A stretch of 64,000 bases of DNA, taken from contig JAILNQ010000016.1 of assembly GCA_024691425.1 (NCBI GenBank), forward strand, positions 1-64,000, in the 5' to 3' direction. The notes beneath the pieces are model-generated. The model was given only the letters and a program-made list of their open reading frames with translations, did no database searches and was not told the origin of the DNA. Shown piece after piece: positions 56,056-64,000 of the stretch (position 1 is the first letter of the stretch; each line of letters starts with the position of its first letter). Source of the stretch: Lachnospiraceae bacterium (GTDB lineage Bacteria > Bacillota > Clostridia > Lachnospirales > Lachnospiraceae). A program made the translations under genes and the position numbers.

Positions 56056-59000
56056 TTACTTAAAGTATTCTACACCCGATTCGAATATACGCATATCCTG
56101 CTCGCCGTAAATGTTCACGGCAACGCCGTCTCCGCGCCTCTCCGAGTGACCCATCTTACCGAAAATCCTTCCGTCCGGGCTCGTGATGCCTTCGATCGCG
56201 GCAAAGGATCCGTTAACATTGTATTCTTCATCCATCGAGATATTGCCGGAAGCATCACAGTATCTCGTTGCTACCTGGCCGTTCGCGAAAAGCTCTGCTA
56301 TTACATCATCATTTGCTACAAAACGTCCTTCACCGTGCGATACCGGTATGACATATGTCTTTCCGGCCTCGGCGAGCGAAAGCCACGGCGAAATATCAGA
56401 AACAACTTTCGTATAAGCCATTTTTGAAACGTGCCTGTTGATCGTGTTGTATGTAAGCGTCGGCGAGTCAGCATTCTGTCCGGTGATCTTTCCGCCCGGA
56501 AGAAGCCCGAGCTTGACAAGAGCCTGGAATCCGTTGCATATTCCGAGAGCAAGTCCGTCGCGGTTTTCGAGAAGATCCGTGACCGCCTCATATAATGCTT
56601 CGTTCCTGAACGCCGTCGCGAAGAATTTCGCAGAGCCGTCAGGCTCATCGCCTGCCGAAAATCCTCCGGGAAACATAATGAGCTGAGATTTTTTGATTCC
56701 GTTCCTGAACTTTCCTACTGATTCCCTTATGTCCTCAGGATTCCTGTTCGCGAACACCTGTGTTATGACATCTGCGCCTGCACGCTCGAAAGCTTTCGCG
56801 CTGTCATATTCGCAGTTCGTGCCCGGAAATACCGGTATGAAAACTGTCGGCTTTGCGACCTTGTTACGGCAAACATAAACGCTCCTGCCGTGATCGCTGC
56901 CTTTATAGATCTTGTCGGCAAGAGGCTTATCATCTGTATAGCTTCTTGTCGGGAAAACTTTCTCAAGAGGCTTTTTCCATGCCGCAAGAGCATCGGCTAA
57001 CGGAACCGATGAGCTGCCGTAGCTTACCATGCCGTCGTCCGTTACTTCGCCTAATACAGTATACTGAACTGAAAGCTTTCCGACATCGCCTCCTGAAACT
57101 TCTGCAACTATCCATGAAAATCCCGGAACAAAAAGCTTCTTGAAGTCGAATGAATGCTCTATCTTAAATCCTAAACTGTTACCGAACGCCATCTTGCAAA
57201 GAGCAGATGCTATTCCGTATCCGCTTACTGCATATGCCGCCTTGATAAGTCCTGATTCAGCATCTTTCGTGAACTTGGAATACTGATCCTTTGCGTTCTC
57301 GAAATCTATGATGCAAAACTCATCCTTTGATGTTTCAACGAGCACGAGCTTGTCACCGGCCGTCTTAAGCTCAGGCGTTATAACATCACTTCCGTCGGCA
57401 ACATCAACCGCGAACGATACGAGCGTGGGCGGTACGTCAATGTCGTTGAACGATCCCGACATCGAATCCTTTCCTCCTATCGAAGGCAGGCCGAATCCCA
57501 TCTGTGCCGCAAAAGCACCGAGAAGCGCTGCGAACGGCTGGCTCCATCTTGACGGCTCGGCCGTCATCCTTCTGAAGTATTCCTGGAAAGTGAACCTTAT
57601 CTTCGAATAATCTCCTCCGGCGCTCACGATTTTCGCAACTGATTCTGCGACTGCATAAACCGCGCCGTGATAAGGGCTCCAGCTTGAAAGGAACGGATCG
57701 AATCCGTAGCTCATCATCGTAACCGTACTGCACTTGCCTTCATAGACAGGGAGCTTCGCGATCATGACCTGCGTTTCCGTAAGCTGCGTCTTACCGCCGT
57801 AAGGCATCAGCACGCTGCCGGCTCCTATTGATGAGTCGAACATCTCTACAAGGCCTTTCTGCGAGCATACGTTGAGGTCTGAAAGCGAATCGGTAACTGC
57901 CGCGGTAAAATCGCCCGCTGCTATGTCATCTGCAACTTTATCGATAAGCGGCGTCTCAAAGAACGGCTTCTTTTCAGGTACGTTGACAAATACCTGTGTT
58001 TCCTGGTGCGCGCCGTTCGTGTCGAGGAACGCCCTCTCAAGATTGACTATCTCTTTGCCGCGCCACGTAAGGATGAGCCTCGGCTCCTTCGTTACAGTTG
58101 CCACCTCCACGGCCTCGAGGTTTTCTTCTGCCGCATATGAAAGGAACTTATCGACATCATCCGCGGCTACGACAACTGCCATTCTCTCCTGTGATTCGGA
58201 GATCGCAAGCTCCGTTCCGTCAAGTCCCGCGTACTTCTTCGGAACCTTGTCGAGATCTATGAGTAGTCCATCCGCAAGCTCGCCTATCGCAACCGATACG
58301 CCGCCTGCACCGAAGTCATTGCATTTTCTTATGAGTTTTGAAACCTCAGGCCGTCTGAACAGACGCTGAAGTTTTCGCTCCGTAGGCGCATTTCCCTTCT
58401 GCACCTCTGCTCCGCATGTCTCTATCGAAGACAAGGTGTGGGCCTTTGATGATCCTGTTGCTCCGCCGCAGCCGTCACGTCCGGTCCTGCCGCCGAGCAG
58501 TATGATGACATCACCCGGATCAGATGTCGCACGAACTACGTTCGATCTTTTAGCGGCACCCATGACCGCACCGATCTCCATACGCTTCGCGACATAATCA
58601 GGATGATATATTTCCTTGACATAACCTGTAGCAAGTCCGATCTGATTGCCGTATGAGCTGTATCCGCTTGCTGCGCCGCGCACGAGCTTTCTCTGCGGCA
58701 GCTTTCCGGGAAGCGTATCCTTCATCGATACCGTCGGGTCTGCAGCGCCGGTGACGCGCATCGCCTGATATACATAGCTTCTTCCCGATAAGGGATCCCT
58801 TATCGCACCGCCGAGGCATGTTGCCGCGCCTCCGAAAGGCTCTATCTCGGTAGGATGGTTGTGAGTCTCGTTCTTGAAGCTTACGAGCCATTCCTCTTCT
58901 TTGCCGTCGATCGTAACAGGAACTACTATCGAGCATGCGTTTATCTCATCGGATTCCTCCTGGTCGGCGAGCTTGCCCTGCTTTTTCAGCTCTTTCATTC

Positions 59001-59838
59001 CCATGAGGGCAATGTCCATGAGGCATACGAACTTATCGTCCCTGCCGGCGTAAACATCGCTTCTTGCCTTCAGATAGTCCTCATAGCTCTTCTTTATCGG
59101 AGCGGTATAGAATCCGTCCTCGAACTCTACATCGGTAAGCTCAGTCGAGAAAGTCGTATGGCGGCAGTGATCGCTCCAGTATGTATCGAGCACGCGTATC
59201 TCCGTAACTGACGGATCGCGGTTTTCGCTTTTTGCAAAATAATTCTGGATATGGAGAAAATCCTTGAACGTCATCGCAAGTCCGAGCGAATCGTAAAGCT
59301 TCTTCAGCTCGTCTTCGCCCATCTTCGTAAATCCGTCATATATGCTTATGTCCGCCGGCTCATCGAACTTCGCGGCAAGAGTCTCGGGCTTTTCCATTCC
59401 TGTCTCTTTCGAGTCGACGGGGTTGATGCAGTATGATTTTACCGACTCGAACTCTTCACCCGAGATAGTGCCGCTAAGGCAGTAGCTGACTGCGGTCTTT
59501 ATTATCGGTGACGCGTCTGCCGAAAGGAACTGCACGCACTGCACGGCGGAATCCGCGCGCTGGTCGAACTGTCCCGGAAGATACTCAACTGAGAAAATCC
59601 GGTCGCTGTCATCATGTGGAAAATCATCCTCATAAAGATCATCGAGAGGCGGTTCGCTGAACACACAGTTCTTCGCGGTCTCGAAAACGTCATCATCAAG
59701 GTTCTCAATGTCATATCTTATGAGTATCCTGACATTCGTAAGCCCTTCGAGCTTCAGATAGCCTTTGAGGTCTTCGAGCAGTTCATTCGCTGCGGCCGCG
59801 TAGGCACGCTTCTTTTCAACATAGATACGTCTTACCAT
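56056..59838 (-). CDS. purL: Phosphoribosylformylglycinamidine synthase, single-chain PurL/PurQ form
   Basis: SDHCRHTTFSTELTDVEF; FKNETHNHPTEIEPFGGAATCLGGAIRDPLSGRSYVYQAMRVTG; C-terminal glutaminase PVFPGTNCEYDSAKAFERAGAD, LGICNGFQALVKLGLLPGG, VSHGEGRF. Confidence 0.97.
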   Translation of the reverse strand: MVRRIYVEKKRAYAAAANELLEDLKGYLKLEGLTNVRILIRYDIENLDDDVFETAKNCVFSEPPLDDLYEDDFPHDDSDRIFSVEYLPGQFDQRADSAVQCVQFLSADASPIIKTAVSYCLSGTISGEEFESVKSYCINPVDSKETGMEKPETLAAKFDEPADISIYDGFTKMGEDELKKLYDSLGLAMTFKDFLHIQNYFAKSENRDPSVTEIRVLDTYWSDHCRHTTFSTELTDVEFEDGFYTAPIKKSYEDYLKARSDVYAGRDDKFVCLMDIALMGMKELKKQGKLADQEESDEINACSIVVPVTIDGKEEEWLVSFKNETHNHPTEIEPFGGAATCLGGAIRDPLSGRSYVYQAMRVTGAADPTVSMKDTLPGKLPQRKLVRGAASGYSSYGNQIGLATGYVKEIYHPDYVAKRMEIGAVMGAAKRSNVVRATSDPGDVIILLGGRTGRDGCGGATGSSKAHTLSSIETCGAEVQKGNAPTERKLQRLFRRPEVSKLIRKCNDFGAGGVSVAIGELADGLLIDLDKVPKKYAGLDGTELAISESQERMAVVVAADDVDKFLSYAAEENLEAVEVATVTKEPRLILTWRGKEIVNLERAFLDTNGAHQETQVFVNVPEKKPFFETPLIDKVADDIAAGDFTAAVTDSLSDLNVCSQKGLVEMFDSSIGAGSVLMPYGGKTQLTETQVMIAKLPVYEGKCSTVTMMSYGFDPFLSSWSPYHGAVYAVAESVAKIVSAGGDYSKIRFTFQEYFRRMTAEPSRWSQPFAALLGAFAAQMGFGLPSIGGKDSMSGSFNDIDVPPTLVSFAVDVADGSDVITPELKTAGDKLVLVETSKDEFCIIDFENAKDQYSKFTKDAESGLIKAAYAVSGYGIASALCKMAFGNSLGFKIEHSFDFKKLFVPGFSWIVAEVSGGDVGKLSVQYTVLGEVTDDGMVSYGSSSVPLADALAAWKKPLEKVFPTRSYTDDKPLADKIYKGSDHGRSVYVCRNKVAKPTVFIPVFPGTNCEYDSAKAFERAGADVITQVFANRNPEDIRESVGKFRNGIKKSQLIMFPGGFSAGDEPDGSAKFFATAFRNEALYEAVTDLLENRDGLALGICNGFQALVKLGLLPGGKITGQNADSPTLTYNTINRHVSKMAYTKVVSDISPWLSLAEAGKTYVIPVSHGEGRFVANDDVIAELFANGQVATRYCDASGNISMDEEYNVNGSFAAIEGITSPDGRIFGKMGHSERRGDGVAVNIYGEQDMRIFESGVEYFK

Positions 59839-59860
59839 TTTTCTTTTCCCTTTTCTTGAG

Positions 59861-61228
59861 TTATCCGATCGCGCGTATCGCATCCGCAAGGGTGCTTACC
59901 GTGATGATCTTAGGTCCTTTGATCTCCTTCAGCTGATCGGCGTTTCCCAAAGGAGCTATGATCCGTCCGAATCCGAGCTTTGCGGCCTCGGCGGCACGGT
60001 TATTTACGAGGCTTACCGACCTTACTTCGCCTGAAAGCCCGACCTCTCCGAACACGACCGTATCATCGGAAATGACCGTATTCGTAAAGCTCGAAGTTAC
60101 CGCGAGAGCGATCCCGAGATCGATTGCCGGCTCATTCATCTTCATCCCGCCGGCGATGTTCACGTATGCGTCGCACTCTCCGAGCTTTAAGCCCATCCTT
60201 TTTTCGAGTACCGCCATGAGAAGGTTGACTCTGTTAGGATCGCATCCCGTTGCCTGACGCCTCGGTATCCCGAAGCTGGAGCGGCATACGAGCGCCTGTA
60301 TCTCAACGAGGAGAGGACGCGTTCCTTCCATCGCGCAGACTACGCACGAACCCGATGAATCTTTCGGGCGTCCGCTCAGCATGTATTCCGAAGGGTTCGC
60401 AACTTCTGCAAGTCCCGAGCCCATCATCTCGAAAACTCCTATCTCGTTCGTAGAGCCGAACCTGTTCTTTACCGCACGCAATACTCTGTACGATGCATAG
60501 CGGTCTCCTTCAAAATAGAGCACCGTGTCCACCATGTGTTCAAGGACACGCGGACCGGCGACCGTACCTTCCTTCGTGACGTGTCCGACGATGAACACGG
60601 ATACCGAAAGGCTTTTTGCGATCATCATCAGAACATTCGTAGCTTCCCTGACCTGTGATACGCTTCCGGGAGCTGACGATACGCTGTCAGAGTACATCGT
60701 CTGGATACTGTCTATGACTGCGGCGGCAGGCTTATGCTTCCTGATGACTTCTTCTATCGCCGAAAGATCTGTCTCGCAAAGAAGCAGCAGGTCATCCGCA
60801 AATTCCCCGAGCCGCATCGCGCGCATCTTTATCTGCGCAAGCGATTCCTCGCCGGAAATATATAGGACCTTTCTGCCGGATGAAGCAAGATTGCGGCACA
60901 CCTGCAGGAGCAGGGTAGATTTTCCGATACCGGGATCTCCGCCAACTAAAACAAGGGAGCCCGGTACTATACCGCCTCCCAAAACCCTGTCAAGCTCAGA
61001 CATGCCCGTTACATACCGCTCAAGCGATTCAAGCGAAACCGCTGAAACGCTCATCGGTTCCGGAGCGTTCGTACGCGCTCTGCCTGACAATGATTGTGCC
61101 GTTCTGCCTGCCGGCTCTTCCACGAACGTGTTCCACGACTTGCAGGCCGGACACTGTCCCATCCATTTGGACGATTCGTACCCGCATTCGTTGCAGAAGA
61201 ACGACGTGGAAGGTCTGCCTTTTGCCAT
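59861..61228 (-). CDS. radA: DNA repair protein RadA
   Basis: FFCNECGYESSKWMGQCPACKSWNTFVEE; LVGGDPGIGKSTLLLQVCRNLA; LKNRFGSTNEIGVFEM-like VKNRFGSTNEIGVFEM. Confidence 0.97.
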   Translation of the reverse strand: MAKGRPSTSFFCNECGYESSKWMGQCPACKSWNTFVEEPAGRTAQSLSGRARTNAPEPMSVSAVSLESLERYVTGMSELDRVLGGGIVPGSLVLVGGDPGIGKSTLLLQVCRNLASSGRKVLYISGEESLAQIKMRAMRLGEFADDLLLLCETDLSAIEEVIRKHKPAAAVIDSIQTMYSDSVSSAPGSVSQVREATNVLMMIAKSLSVSVFIVGHVTKEGTVAGPRVLEHMVDTVLYFEGDRYASYRVLRAVKNRFGSTNEIGVFEMMGSGLAEVANPSEYMLSGRPKDSSGSCVVCAMEGTRPLLVEIQALVCRSSFGIPRRQATGCDPNRVNLLMAVLEKRMGLKLGECDAYVNIAGGMKMNEPAIDLGIALAVTSSFTNTVISDDTVVFGEVGLSGEVRSVSLVNNRAAEAAKLGFGRIIAPLGNADQLKEIKGPKIITVSTLADAIRAIG

Positions 61229-61231
61229 TAA

Positions 61232-61642
61232 CTACTCTACAACCTTTACGTTTATTTCTCCTTTACCTTCGAGCTCAACTGAGATGCTGAGCTTTCCGCC
61301 AAGGTTAGTTCTGATCCTGCCTATGTTCTTGCCGGCGATGCTGACGCTGTATTCCGTGTCCTCTTTGAGGCCGACAGTGATCATCGCATCCTCATCACCG
61401 CATACCGTGAAGGAAACGCCGTCCGGCATGACTTTAAAATCGTTCACGCTCGTTCCGGGCTCGGACTCATATACGAACATCCCGTCCCTCTCGAGCTTCG
61501 TAAGTTCCTTGAATGTCTTGACCTTATAAAGATTGCCGGCAACATCGAAATCCTCGACCTTGGCCTTGGCATCGAGCGTGTGGTTGCCGAAGCTGATGGC
61601 ACCGCCATCTTCCTTACGGATCAGTTCAGAAACTGCAGACAT
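61232..61642 (-). CDS. Conserved hypothetical protein (136 aa)
   Basis: ORF between clpC and radA with SD GAGAGGAGG; MSAVSELIRKEDGGAISFGNHTLDAKAKVEDFDVAGNLYKVKTFKELTKLERDGMFVYESEPG. Confidence 0.8.
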   Translation of the reverse strand: MSAVSELIRKEDGGAISFGNHTLDAKAKVEDFDVAGNLYKVKTFKELTKLERDGMFVYESEPGTSVNDFKVMPDGVSFTVCGDEDAMITVGLKEDTEYSVSIAGKNIGRIRTNLGGKLSISVELEGKGEINVKVVE

Positions 61643-61736
61643 TTTTACCTCCTCTCAAACGATCCCCATAATCATCTGTAAGTACTAAAAACATTATATG
61701 CTGTCTCGGATATTTTATCCACAAATATATTGCGCT

Positions 61737-64000
61737 CTAAGAGAAAACTATCTTGTCTCCCTTCGCCCGTATCGTCACTTCGTCACCTTCCTTGAACCTG
61801 CCTTCAAGAAGCTCCATCGCGAGCGGATCCTCGAGCATCGTCTGAACCGCTCTTCTTATCGGCCTTGCACCGAACTTCTTGTCGTTTCCTTTCGCGGCAA
61901 CGAGTTTCTTCGCGGAATCCGTTATGCGAAGCTTGATGCCGCGTGATTCGAACGCCCTGTCGCACAGCTCCTTCGTCTGTAGCGAAACGATCTTCTTCAG
62001 GTCATCATCATTCAATGTCCTGAATACGACTATCTCATCTATACGGTTGATGAACTCGGGCTTGAACGTGTTCTTGACTTCCTCCATGACGCCCGATTTC
62101 ATACGGTCATGGTCGCTCTTCTCGTCGGTCTGCGTGATGAATCCGAGCTTCTTCGGGTCGATTATCCTGTTAGCTCCCGCATTGCTCGTCATGATGATTA
62201 TCGTGTTCTTAAAACTCACCTTCCGCCCGTTCGAATCGGTGATATGACCGTCATCAAGTACCTGAAGGAGTATGTTGAACACATCTGGATGTGCCTTTTC
62301 TATCTCGTCGAAAAGAACGACTGAATATGGATTGCGCCTTACTTTCTCAGAAAGCTGTCCGCCCTCCTCGAATCCGACGTATCCCGGAGGCGAGCCGATC
62401 ATCTTCGAAACGGTATGCTTTTCCATGTATTCAGACATATCGACGCGGATCAGCGCATTCTCCGTGCCGAAGAGCACCTTCGCGAGCGTCTTTGAAAGCT
62501 CTGTCTTTCCTACGCCGGTAGGTCCTAAGAACAGGAAGGATCCGATCGGCCTGTCCGCTTCCTTGAGTCCGACCCTTCCGCGCTTTATGGCGCGCGCGAC
62601 CGCGCTTACTGCCTCAGACTGCCCTATGACTGATTTCGCAAGTTCGTCCTCGAGTTTTAATAGCTTGCTGCTCTCGGACTCTGAAAGCCGCTCTACAGGT
62701 ATCCTCGTAAGGCTTGCAACAATCCCCTCGATATCCTCTTTCGTTACCGAAACGCTGCTTTTCTTCTTTTTCCCTTCAAGCTTCTTATCGATCTGGCGCT
62801 GAAGCTTCTCGGCCTCTTTCTTCTTAGCCGAAAATCCTTCGATATCGCTGCTCTTTAAGCACTCCTCTTCCTCTTTTTCGATCTCTTTCAGCTTCTCTTT
62901 CAGAGCATTGACATCCTTCGGATCGATGAGGTTTCCGAGCCGCACTTTTGATGCCGCTTCATCGATGAGGTCGATTGCTTTGTCGGGAAGGAATCTGTCG
63001 TTTACGTATCTCGCGGAAAGCTTCACGGCTGCAACTAAAGCATCATCATCATATTTCACACCGTGGTGCTTTTCGTATCCGCGCGCGATCCCGCGAAGTA
63101 TCGCGATGCAGCCTTCCTCTGACGGCTCTTCCACATAGATCGGCTGGAACCTTCTCTCGAGCGCCGCATCTTTCTCGATATGCTTCCTGTATTCGTCATA
63201 CGTCGTCGCACCTATCAGCTGGACTTCTCCGCGGGCAAGGGACGGCTTTAAAATGTTGCTCGCATCTATCGAGCCTTCCGCACCGCCTGCGCCGATTATC
63301 GTATGGACTTCGTCCATGAAAAGAAGTATGTTCCCTTCGGTTATGACTTCGTTTATGACTCTTTTTATCCTCTCCTCGAACTCTCCTCTGTACTTGCTTC
63401 CCGCTACCATGGCGGAAAGATCGAGAGTAAGGAGCCTCTTATCGGCAACCGTATCAGGCACCGCGCCGTCAACAATGCGCTGCGCGAGGCCTTCTACTAT
63501 CGCGGTCTTGCCTACTCCGGGCTCACCGATGAGGCACGGATTGTTCTTCGTTCTTCTCGAGAGCGTCTGGATCATCCTCGTGATCTCGGCATCCCTTCCG
63601 ATGACCGGATCGAGCTTGCCCTCTGCGGCAAGTGCCGTAAGATCGCGGCTGTACTGCTCTATGAGCATGCCCTGCGGGCTTCCTGCATGCCTTACCGTTG
63701 CCTTTATCTGCTCCTTGTAATCCTCGAGATTTTCGCCCATCGCAACGAGCGTGTCGGCGAAAAGCTTCTGCGGATTGACCGCGAGCGTGTTGATGAGGCG
63801 GAGCGCAAGATTGTCCGCATCAGAAATTATCGCAAGAAGCAGATGCTCCGTTCCGATCTCTTCGGAATCAAAAGACTGCGCGAGTTCCTGCGCGAGGTCA
63901 AGGATCGACTCGACCTTCGGCGTGAAGCCTTCACGCTCCTTCTTAGCGATTTTCCCGGGAAGGGCTATCTGCTCGTCAATGAGCTTTACGATCTTCTCCT
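61737..64000 (-). CDS. clpC: ATP-dependent Clp protease ATP-binding subunit ClpC (5' end beyond window)
   Basis: [62 protein letters not shown]; the frame stays open to 64000, reading EKIVKLIDEQIALPGKIAKKEREGFTPKVESILDLAQELAQSFDSEEIGTEHLLLAI (Clp N-domain). Confidence 0.95.
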   Translation of the reverse strand, partial: EKIVKLIDEQIALPGKIAKKEREGFTPKVESILDLAQELAQSFDSEEIGTEHLLLAIISDADNLALRLINTLAVNPQKLFADTLVAMGENLEDYKEQIKATVRHAGSPQGMLIEQYSRDLTALAAEGKLDPVIGRDAEITRMIQTLSRRTKNNPCLIGEPGVGKTAIVEGLAQRIVDGAVPDTVADKRLLTLDLSAMVAGSKYRGEFEERIKRVINEVITEGNILLFMDEVHTIIGAGGAEGSIDASNILKPSLARGEVQLIGATTYDEYRKHIEKDAALERRFQPIYVEEPSEEGCIAILRGIARGYEKHHGVKYDDDALVAAVKLSARYVNDRFLPDKAIDLIDEAASKVRLGNLIDPKDVNALKEKLKEIEKEEEECLKSSDIEGFSAKKKEAEKLQRQIDKKLEGKKKKSSVSVTKEDIEGIVASLTRIPVERLSESESSKLLKLEDELAKSVIGQSEAVSAVARAIKRGRVGLKEADRPIGSFLFLGPTGVGKTELSKTLAKVLFGTENALIRVDMSEYMEKHTVSKMIGSPPGYVGFEEGGQLSEKVRRNPYSVVLFDEIEKAHPDVFNILLQVLDDGHITDSNGRKVSFKNTIIIMTSNAGANRIIDPKKLGFITQTDEKSDHDRMKSGVMEEVKNTFKPEFINRIDEIVVFRTLNDDDLKKIVSLQTKELCDRAFESRGIKLRITDSAKKLVAAKGNDKKFGARPIRRAVQTMLEDPLAMELLEGRFKEGDEVTIRAKGDKIVFS

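Noticed and set aside
61700-61736. Promoter for the clpC-radA intergenic gene (CATATAATG)
   Set aside because: -10-like sequence present but no acceptable -35; likely co-transcribed with clpC, so not called.
1-64000. Defence system, prophage, transposon or biosynthetic gene cluster
   Set aside because: No integrase, transposase, phage structural, restriction, toxin-antitoxin or NRPS/PKS signatures seen; genes are mostly housekeeping.

Overview
This is a gene-dense chromosomal window that looks like a Clostridia/Lachnospiraceae-type Firmicute (inferred from gene order and protein sequence style; no search was run). About 50 CDSs can be supported, nearly all on the minus strand. Recognisable blocks: glgA; a GGDEF/EAL protein; the Firmicute cluster asp23-nusB-xseA-xseB-dxs-tlyA-nadK-argR-recN; prfC; deoB; rpsO-pnp; rimP-nusA-L7Ae-infB-rbfA-nrnA-truB-ribF; a polyphosphate operon (chorismate mutase-DUF815 ATPase-ppx/gppA-ppk-small acidic ORF); an ABC-F gene; a plus-strand cell-envelope island (D-Ala-D-Ala dipeptidase, zinc-ribbon membrane protein, MurD-like ligase, CapA-like); a trpB-like gene behind a tryptophan-type T-box; metallophosphoesterase, SGNH hydrolase, MscS-like channel, macro domain protein; clpB behind a CIRCE-like operator; argS-queH-GGDEF/EAL-purL-radA; and a truncated clpC at the right edge. 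I found no tRNA, rRNA, CRISPR array, transposase, prophage or obvious defence island. Most of the window is conserved housekeeping DNA. The observations most worth following up are an MscS channel with a C-terminal extension resembling a histidine-kinase-type ATPase, the Trp T-box on a standalone trpB-like gene, a probable leaderless MurD-like gene, a palindrome between two divergent promoters, leader hairpins in front of rimP-nusA and rpsO, and small uncharacterised ORFs coupled to ppk and radA. No complete, clearly undescribed system is evident from the sequence alone.
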